Origin: Verrucomicrobiales bacterium
GTDB lineage: Bacteria > Verrucomicrobiota > Verrucomicrobiia > Limisphaerales > Palsa-1400
Direction of reading: 5' to 3'
NCBI GenBank assembly: GCA_003140095.1
Contig: PLIU01000152.1
Span: forward strand, 1-37,281
DNA: 37,281 bases
The notes beneath the pieces were generated by a model. It was not told the origin of the DNA. It saw only the letters and a list, made by a program, of their open reading frames with translations, and made no database searches. The number at the start of each line of letters is the position of its first letter. Position 1 is the stretch's first letter. Position numbers and translations under genes: made by a program. This document shows positions 31,874-37,281 of this stretch, one piece after another.

Positions 31874-33858
31874 AGACTTCAACCCGGGAACGAGGATTTG
31901 AACACTCCAAAATTCAACCGATAACCAGATTTCCAAGTTCGGTCCTGGTGATCGCATGGTTATGCGTCTCTCCGTTGGCCCGCGGGCAGGGGCCAGGCAT
32001 TGGCGTCTCGGCACAGCCAGCCGCGCAAACCATTACTCTTCCGCCCTCCGTCCCCGACCCCATCGAACCCGTGAATCGGGTGATCTGGGGCTTCAACCAG
32101 GAGTTGATGTCCAGAGTCGTCAAGCCGACCAGCCGGGTTTATCGGTTGGCCGTCCCGCAACCGGCGCGAGCCGGCATTGGAAATTTTGGCACGAACCTCA
32201 CTTACCCGGTTCGATTGATAAACAATCTGCTCCAGGGAAAGTGGAACGGCGCACGCGATGAATCCTACCGCTTTGCTTTAAATACTACCGCCGGGTTGGG
32301 CGGATTCTTCGATGTGGCCACCAAGTGGAATATTCCCAAAGCGGACGCGGATTTTGGCCAGACTTTCGGCCAGTGGGGCTGGAAGCCGCATTGCTTCCTG
32401 ATGCTGCCGCTTTTTGGACCGAGCAATGAACGGGATACCCTCGGCCTGGCCGCCGACACGGCCGCCAATCCATTGATTTATATCAGTCCCTACAAAATCG
32501 TGGCGAACGATCCGTTGACCTATCTCGGCCCCTATACTTATTTCACCTACGCGGTCATGTATAACGATTTGGCCGACACCGTGCGCGAAGATGTGCGTTT
32601 CTGCCAGGCCGAAATGGACCCGTATGCCGAGATTCAATACGCCTGGACGTTCACGCGCAAGAACCGGGTGGCGAACTTCCAGGTCAAGGGAAAACGGGAC
32701 GAAGCCTCGCTGGAAACTCTCGAATCGGTCTTCTTCACGTACAAGGACCCTGCCTTCCCAGATCAGGGCAAGACCCGGTCGGTTTTGATTCCGGGGACGG
32801 GCCGGAAATTAAAATTCACCTTTTGGTTGCAACCGGGAACGGCGCCTGTGGTTTATATCGTTCCCGGCCTTGGCTCTCATCGGCTGGCCGAAACCTCCCT
32901 GGCTCTGGCCGAGCTGGTTTACAAGAACGGCTTTTCCGCCGTCTCCCTCAGTAGCCCTTTCAACGCCGAGTTCATGGAGCACGCTTCGACCGCCGCCATG
33001 CCGGCTTACCTGCCGCTGGATGGTCACGACTTGCATGTTGCTCTCACCGAGATGGATCGCCGGTTGAATGCCTCGTATCCGGGCCGATTGGGAGAGAAAG
33101 CGTTAATGGGCTATTCCATGGGCGCCTTCGAATCTTTATACGTCGCGGCCACCGAGCCGACCAATCAATTGCCGTTGCTTAAATTTGACCGCTACCTTGC
33201 CATCAACACCCCGGTCCGATTGCTCCATGGCGTTTCCAAGCTGGACGCATTTTATCAGGCGCCCCTTGCCTGGCCAACCGCGGACCGAACCAGCAACATG
33301 GAAAACACCTTTTTGAAAGTGGCCGCCTTGAGCAAGAGAAAGCTCACGCCGCGAACCTCGCTGCCCTTCAGCGCCATCGAATCCAAGTTTCTCATCGGTC
33401 TGACGTTTCGATTCATGTTGCGGGATATTATGTACAGCAGTCAGCGCCGAAATAATCAGGGAATTCTGCGACAACCGCTCCGGAATTTAAGGCGCGACCC
33501 AGTGTATGAGGAAATTCTTCAGTATTCCTACCAAGATTATTTTGAGAAGTTCGCCATGCCTTATTACCAGGCGCGGGGCCTGGCCGCGCCTGTGGCCGAG
33601 ACCATGGAAAAAGCCGATGATTTACGCACGTACGACGCCGGTCTGCGCGCCAATCCCAACATCCGCATTATAGTCAATCAAAACGATTTCCTCCTGGCGG
33701 ACGAAGACCTGGCCTGGCTCCACGCCACGTTTGCGCCGGCGCAATTAACGGTTTTCGAGGAGGGCGGCCACTTGGGAAATCTTTACAATCCGGGGGTACA
33801 GAAAACCATTTTGGGAGCGCTGGCGGGCTTGAAGTCAGCCCGGCCCAGGTCTGACTAA
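31855..33858 (+). CDS. MlaA (VacJ) domain fused to an alpha/beta-hydrolase domain
   Basis: The 667-residue protein has an N-terminal signal-like segment (RFPSSVLVIAWLCVSPLARG; no convincing lipobox). Then comes an MlaA domain (about 68-250): DPIEPVNRVIWGFNQELMSR, IGNFGTNLTYPVRLINNLLQ, NTTAGLGGFFDVATKW, DFGQTFGQWGW and LFGPSNERDTLGLAAD. MlaA is the outer-membrane ring that takes phospholipid from the outer leaflet. The C-terminal part (about 330-655) is an alpha/beta hydrolase: VYIVPGLGSH, nucleophile elbow MGYSMGAFE (Ser421), NQNDFLLADED (Asp611 or 616) and FEEGGHLGN (His639). So a lipid-handling module is joined to a Ser-Asp-His enzyme, plausibly a phospholipase or esterase. The start at ATG 31855 overlaps the small upstream gene. 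Confidence 0.88.
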   Translation: MVCDLLKTSTRERGFEHSKIQPITRFPSSVLVIAWLCVSPLARGQGPGIGVSAQPAAQTITLPPSVPDPIEPVNRVIWGFNQELMSRVVKPTSRVYRLAVPQPARAGIGNFGTNLTYPVRLINNLLQGKWNGARDESYRFALNTTAGLGGFFDVATKWNIPKADADFGQTFGQWGWKPHCFLMLPLFGPSNERDTLGLAADTAANPLIYISPYKIVANDPLTYLGPYTYFTYAVMYNDLADTVREDVRFCQAEMDPYAEIQYAWTFTRKNRVANFQVKGKRDEASLETLESVFFTYKDPAFPDQGKTRSVLIPGTGRKLKFTFWLQPGTAPVVYIVPGLGSHRLAETSLALAELVYKNGFSAVSLSSPFNAEFMEHASTAAMPAYLPLDGHDLHVALTEMDRRLNASYPGRLGEKALMGYSMGAFESLYVAATEPTNQLPLLKFDRYLAINTPVRLLHGVSKLDAFYQAPLAWPTADRTSNMENTFLKVAALSKRKLTPRTSLPFSAIESKFLIGLTFRFMLRDIMYSSQRRNNQGILRQPLRNLRRDPVYEEILQYSYQDYFEKFAMPYYQARGLAAPVAETMEKADDLRTYDAGLRANPNIRIIVNQNDFLLADEDLAWLHATFAPAQLTVFEEGGHLGNLYNPGVQKTILGALAGLKSARPRSD

Positions 33859-33881
33859 ATGCCCGGGCAAACTTATGATCT

Positions 33882-33888
33882 AGGGGTA
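33882..33888 (-). promoter_or_regulatory. ACCCC-motif site at the histidine kinase start
   Basis: On the minus strand this reads TACCCCT (in context CATACCCCTAGA), the NarL-type heptamer consensus. It ends on the A of the kinase ATG, an odd place for an activator site, so it may be chance or a repressor site. Confidence 0.2.
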
Positions 33889-35198
33889 TGCGAAAATCCA
33901 TCCGCCGGATCCTTTCCAGTTTGCAGTTGCGTCTGGTTTTGCTGCTCCTGCGCCCGGTTCGGATGCTGGTGAAATCCGGCGCGCGGCTGGCCACGGACGA
34001 AGGCAGCACAGACGCGGGACTGGCTCACCGGAATGATGAATTAGGCCAGCTTACGGGCGCCTTCGATCAGATGACTCAAGCCTTGAAAGATCGCCAGGTG
34101 GAACGTCATGCGGCGAATCACGCGCTGAGGAATTCCGAAATGCGCTACCGCGGGCTCTTTGAAACCGCCCAGGATGGGATTCTCATTCTCAACGCGGAAA
34201 CTGGGCAGATCGACGATGTCAACCCGTTCCTGACCGATCTGTTGGGCTACACGCGCGAACAGTTGCTGGGAAACAAACTCTGGGAGATTGGCCCTTTCAA
34301 AGACACCCCTGCCTTCAAGCCGGCCTTCCGGGAGTTGCAGCGTGAAGCCTACGTCCGTTACGAAGACCTGCCGCTGGAGACCAGCGCCGGCAAGTCCATC
34401 AACGTGGAGTTTGTCAGCAACGTTTATCAGGTTAACGGCGGCAAAGTCATTCAATGCAATATTCGCAACATCACTGAGCACAAGCAGGCCGAGGCAACGC
34501 GCAAGGAATCCAGCCGCAAACTTCAGGTCCTTTCCCGCCGGCTGGTCGAGGCGCAGGAAACCGAACGCCGCCACCTGGCCCGCGAACTCCACGACGAACT
34601 TGGGCAGACCCTCACGGTCGCACAACTGAACCTGCAAGCCTTATTGCCGTCCACCGGCCCTGGCGAGCTACCGCGCTTGAAGGAGAGTCTCCAAGCGGTG
34701 GAGCGCGTGCTGGAACAAGTCCATGACCTCGCCCTGAATTTGCGCCCGTCCATGCTCGACGATCTGGGATTGGAACCGGCCTTGGTATGGCTGACCCGCC
34801 GCCAGGCGGAACTGGCCGGGTTAAAGGGCGAAGTCCAGACCGACGCCTTGGAGCAGCGCTTGGACACGGTGATCGAGACCGAGTGTTTCCGCATTGCGCA
34901 GGAAGCCTTGACGAATGTGGCGCGTCACGCTCGGGCCAAAACTGTGACCGTGGAATTGCGCCAAGAAGAGGGACAACTCCACCTCCGCGTGCGGGACGAT
35001 GGTATCGGATTCAATGTGGCCGCCATCCGGGAAAAGGCCGTGCGCGGCGCAAGCCTCGGTCTGTTGAGCATGGAGGAACGCGCGGCCTTGGCAGGCGGCC
35101 AATTGGAGTTAAAATCCCTTCCGGGACGGGGCAGCGAAGTCCACGCGTGGTTCCCGCTCCTGTGGCAAACACCACCGTCGGAATTTGAAGCCCAATGA
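33888..35198 (+). CDS. Sensor histidine kinase (HAMP, PAS, HisKA_3), sensor region missing
   Basis: The 436-residue protein begins MRKSIRRILSSLQLRLVLLL and goes at once into a HAMP-like stretch (RPVRMLVKSGARLATDEG, LAHRNDELGQLTGAFDQM). Kinases of this type normally have two membrane spans with a periplasmic sensor between them; here only the start of one hydrophobic stretch is left. After it: PAS (about 85-200; LFETAQDGILILNAETGQID), HisKA_3 (QETERRHLARELHDELGQTL, His235), ATPase (IAQEALTNVARHARAKTVTV, VRDDGIGFNVAA, LGLLSMEERAALAGG). It is of the NarX/LuxR-partner type and overlaps the response regulator by 4 nt (35195-35198). Without a sensor it may be constitutive or respond through PAS. 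Confidence 0.88.
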   Translation: MRKSIRRILSSLQLRLVLLLLRPVRMLVKSGARLATDEGSTDAGLAHRNDELGQLTGAFDQMTQALKDRQVERHAANHALRNSEMRYRGLFETAQDGILILNAETGQIDDVNPFLTDLLGYTREQLLGNKLWEIGPFKDTPAFKPAFRELQREAYVRYEDLPLETSAGKSINVEFVSNVYQVNGGKVIQCNIRNITEHKQAEATRKESSRKLQVLSRRLVEAQETERRHLARELHDELGQTLTVAQLNLQALLPSTGPGELPRLKESLQAVERVLEQVHDLALNLRPSMLDDLGLEPALVWLTRRQAELAGLKGEVQTDALEQRLDTVIETECFRIAQEALTNVARHARAKTVTVELRQEEGQLHLRVRDDGIGFNVAAIREKAVRGASLGLLSMEERAALAGGQLELKSLPGRGSEVHAWFPLLWQTPPSEFEAQ

Positions 35199-35863
35199 AC
35201 CAGCCCATTAAACCCATTGGCGTCATCTTGGCCGATGACCATACGCTGGTGCGCGCCGGCATGCGCGCCTTGCTGGAAAAATTGCCCGGAGTGGAAGTGG
35301 TGGGCGAAGCCAGCGAGGGGCGCGAAGCCCTGAGGCTGGTGCGCAGGCTCCGGCCAGATGTGGTCTTGATGGATATTTCCATGCCCGGTTTGAATGGCCT
35401 GGAAGCGACGGCCCGCATGGCCACGGAATTTCCCGCCGTGAAGGTCATCATTCTTTCCATGCACAACAACGAGGAGTACTATTGGCGAGCGCTTAAGGCG
35501 GGCGCCGCCGGCTACCTGCTCAAGAAAGCGGCAACGGCCGAACTGGAATCCGCCTTGCAACGGGTCGTGCATGGGGAAATTTATCTAAGCCAGGAAATCT
35601 CCGCGCGGCTCGTCAAGAAGTTCCCCTTCCAAGGCATCGCCGACCGGAAAAGCCCGCTCGAACAGTTGACTGGCCGCCAGCGCGAAATTCTCCAATTGAT
35701 TGCCGAAGGTCAGAACACCAAACGCATCGCCGAAATCCTGAAGGTCAGCCCCAAGACCATCGAATACCATCGCCTGAAGTTAATGGCTGGCCTGAATGTG
35801 CATGATGTTCCGGGACTGGTGCGATTCGCTTTGCGCGTAGGACTGATTCCGCAAGAAAGCTGA
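35195..35863 (+). CDS. NarL/LuxR-family response regulator
   Basis: The 222-residue protein has a receiver (IGVILADDHTLVRAGMRALL, acceptor Asp60 in VVLMDISMPGLNG, Lys in AAGYLLKKAATAELE) and a C-terminal LuxR HTH (LTGRQREILQLIAEGQNTKR, IAEILKVSPKTIEYHRLKLM). It is the partner of the HisKA_3 kinase in front, with ATGA overlap. NarL-type proteins bind heptamers of the TACYYMT type. The recurring ACCCC motif in this window is similar to that, which makes this regulator (or a relative) a possible binder, as hypothesis only. It is probably a transcriptional regulator. Confidence 0.93.
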   Translation: MNQPIKPIGVILADDHTLVRAGMRALLEKLPGVEVVGEASEGREALRLVRRLRPDVVLMDISMPGLNGLEATARMATEFPAVKVIILSMHNNEEYYWRALKAGAAGYLLKKAATAELESALQRVVHGEIYLSQEISARLVKKFPFQGIADRKSPLEQLTGRQREILQLIAEGQNTKRIAEILKVSPKTIEYHRLKLMAGLNVHDVPGLVRFALRVGLIPQES

Positions 35864-35893
35864 CGGTGACCTGGCGTCTGACAGCTCAACTTT

Positions 35894-35918
35894 GCCGGCG
35901 CAAAGCCATGACGCCGGC
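35894..35918. terminator. Possible bidirectional hairpin between convergent genes
   Basis: GCCGGCG (35894-35900) pairs with CGCCGGC (35912-35918) around an 11-nt loop. It lies between the end of the LuxR regulator gene and the end of the Ig-repeat gene. There is no T-run on the plus strand, so termination is plausible but not certain. Confidence 0.45.
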
Positions 35919-35923
35919 GGCCG

Positions 35924-37281
35924 TCACTGGTAGGACGTCGTGCCTGTAACCTGCACCACAGTATTGAACCCGCCCACCAGGGCGGGTCCGCTGCCGGGGA
36001 AAATCCACGTGAGGCTGCCGGTCGCACCCCCGTCGGCTAGATTGATCCATCCCTCCAACAGACCGCCGTTTTTGTATAGGTTGACGTACAGCGGCACGTT
36101 CCCATCCATGGATATCGGCACGGTTTGCGAAATGGCCGTAGTGTCGCCCAATATACCTGAGAGGGAAAGGACGCCGTTGACCACGACGCCGCTCGCCATT
36201 CCGTCATTGGATGGAGAATTGGAGGATGATCCTGGGGACAGCGAAAGATTGACCCAGGCGAACTGCGGGTAGGCGTTCGTTGCCAGATTAGCGACCAAAG
36301 GCGCTGTCCAGGCGCTGCCGGCGGTCGCGCTCGAAACACTGCCGGTCATTTGCCGCGTGCCGTTGATCAAATCCAGGTGCATCACGGCCGTTAAATTGGA
36401 CAAACCCGGGCTGCCGAGGGGAATCGTGGCGCTGGTGTCGCCAGAAATATTGAAAACTCCCGCCAAAGCATAGGAAACTCCGCCGACATAAACCTTGGCG
36501 GTGTAAGCGCCGTTGGCGGCCACGACGCAGTTGCCGAGGAACCCCGCCGTGGCCTCGGTGATGTTCGGCATTCCGTCGGCATTGGTTTGGAAAAACAAGC
36601 CGTTATACGCGCCGGCGGAAGTCGCAATCGCATTGGTGGGAAGGACCATCAACGTGGCGGCGGCACTGGTGACCAGGCCTGCGGCGTTGGACACTGTGAA
36701 GTGGTAACTGCCCGCGTTGGAAGCCGCGACACTGGCCCAAGCCAAGACGCTGTTGGTGGCTCCCGCGAGGGCCGTCGTCCCGTCGTACCATTGAAACGCT
36801 AACGGCACCGTGCCCGCAGTGTCGGCTGAGAACGACGCCGCGGTCGTCATCACCACCGCTTGAGATTCAAGCGCCATGAGGATCGACGGAAGATCGATCA
36901 CCGTCAACCTGGCGGCGGCGCTGGTGACCAGGCCCGCGGCGTTGGACACCGTGAAGTGATAACTGCCCGCATTGGAATCTGCGACACTGGCCCAGGCCAG
37001 GACGCTGTTGGTGGCTCCCGCGAGGGCCGTCGTCCCGTCGTACCATTGAAACGCTAACGGCGCAGTGCCCGCCGTGTCGGCCGTAAACGCCGCCGCGGCC
37101 GTGATCACCACCGCTTGAGATGGAAGAGCCATGAGGATCGACGGAAGATCGATCACCGTCAACCTGGCGGCGGAACTGATGACCAGGCCCGCGGCGTTGG
37201 ACACAGTGAAGTGGTAACTGCCCGCATTGGAATCCGCGACGTGGGACCAAGCCAGGACGCTGTTGGTGGCTCCCGGGATGG
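35924..37281 (-). CDS. Ig-repeat secreted protein, 3' part (runs off the right edge)
   Basis: The frame is open to base 37281, so the true start and signal peptide lie outside. From the edge inward come Ig-like units of 85 residues: AFQWYDGTTALAGATNSVLA, SNAGSYHFTVSNAAGLV and LPSILMALPSQAV-type linkers. These are almost identical copies (255-bp period). After the last Ig unit comes a beta-rich C-terminal domain (GAYNGLFFQTNADGMPNITE, SGVVVNGVLSLSGILG, GDTTAISQTVPISMDGNVPL, YVNLYKNGGLLEGWINLAD). This same domain type ends the 27317 protein (AFNGLFYDTNG and GSLADGSAIN), so the two are probably secreted by similar means and used at the cell surface. No membrane anchor or sorting tail is visible. 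Confidence 0.8.
   Translation of the reverse strand, partial: IPGATNSVLAWSHVADSNAGSYHFTVSNAAGLVISSAARLTVIDLPSILMALPSQAVVITAAAAFTADTAGTAPLAFQWYDGTTALAGATNSVLAWASVADSNAGSYHFTVSNAAGLVTSAAARLTVIDLPSILMALESQAVVMTTAASFSADTAGTVPLAFQWYDGTTALAGATNSVLAWASVAASNAGSYHFTVSNAAGLVTSAAATLMVLPTNAIATSAGAYNGLFFQTNADGMPNITEATAGFLGNCVVAANGAYTAKVYVGGVSYALAGVFNISGDTSATIPLGSPGLSNLTAVMHLDLINGTRQMTGSVSSATAGSAWTAPLVANLATNAYPQFAWVNLSLSPGSSSNSPSNDGMASGVVVNGVLSLSGILGDTTAISQTVPISMDGNVPLYVNLYKNGGLLEGWINLADGGATGSLTWIFPGSGPALVGGFNTVVQVTGTTSYQ
36620..37281. repeat. Tandem 255-bp Ig-domain repeats
   Basis: The anchor CATGAGGATCGACGGAAGAT occurs at 36875 and 37130, exactly 255 bp (85 codons) apart, and the units are nearly identical at the DNA level. 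A third, more diverged unit starts near 36620 and the last is cut by the window edge. Recent duplication by unequal recombination is the likely cause. Confidence 0.85.

Overview
The window looks like chromosomal DNA of a member of the Verrucomicrobiota, probably a Pedosphaera/Limisphaera-like lineage. This is judged from gene content, not from any search. The pointers are a secreted protein ending in a VPDSG-CTERM type sorting tail, very large secreted NHL/PEGA/Ig-repeat proteins, a sulfotransferase with TPR repeats, an ISAzo13-type transposase remnant, several PAS-rich histidine kinases, and moderately high GC with Ala/Pro-rich proteins. There are no rRNA or tRNA genes and no CRISPR array that I can see.

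Layout. (1) 1-5597 is an accessory, decaying region. It holds the end of a UPF0175 (antitoxin-like) gene, a transposase scrap, a frameshifted recD2 helicase gene, a winged-helix gene tail, about 1.3 kb of non-coding DNA full of inverted repeats, an XRE regulator and an excisionase-like HTH protein. It reads as the remains of one or more integrated elements. (2) 5598-8550 carries a frameshifted DUF2721 membrane protein gene, a small Cys/His protein, and an ECF-type sigma factor followed by a membrane-anchored Ala/Pro-rich protein. (3) 8632-18161 is one tightly packed minus-strand signalling operon of six genes: REC-PAS-kinase, REC-HDOD, REC-degenerate HD-GYP, PAS-kinase, an Rcp1-like receiver and a large hybrid kinase. 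(4) 18370-23368 holds a duplicated 5' fragment of rnhB, a RelE-type toxin/antitoxin pair, rnhB-yraN, a cyclic-nucleotide-binding protein, a TPR-sulfotransferase and a secreted SGNH hydrolase. (5) 23536-24201 is gene wreckage including an ISAzo13-type transposase. (6) 24216-31099 is an envelope/exopolysaccharide segment: a sugar transferase and a Gfo/Idh/MocA dehydrogenase on the minus strand, divergent from a VPDSG-CTERM protein and a 1260-residue NHL-PEGA protein. (7) 31192-35863 holds a receiver protein with Glu at the phospho-acceptor site, a 52-residue small protein, an MlaA-alpha/beta hydrolase fusion, a histidine kinase whose sensor region is missing, and its LuxR-type response regulator. 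(8) 35924-37281 is the 3' part of an Ig-repeat secreted protein that runs off the right edge.

How the genes may work together. The six-gene operon has two kinase outputs, a stand-alone receiver, and HDOD/HD-GYP-like effector domains, so it probably integrates several inputs into a cellular decision; the inputs are unknown. The sugar transferase, dehydrogenase and sorting-tail protein fit an exopolysaccharide/exosortase surface system. A short motif, (T)TTACCCC(A/T)TA-like, recurs in the promoter positions of the kinase operon, the divergent exopolysaccharide/sorting-tail region, the Glu-receiver gene and the HK/LuxR pair. It resembles the NarL-type heptamer and may mark a shared regulon.

The observations I would check first are the MlaA-hydrolase fusion, the inverted-repeat cluster at 3242-4069, the recurring ACCCC motif, the six-gene operon with its inactivated HD-GYP domain, and the partial rnhB duplication. 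All functional calls rest on reading motifs by eye; no database search was run.
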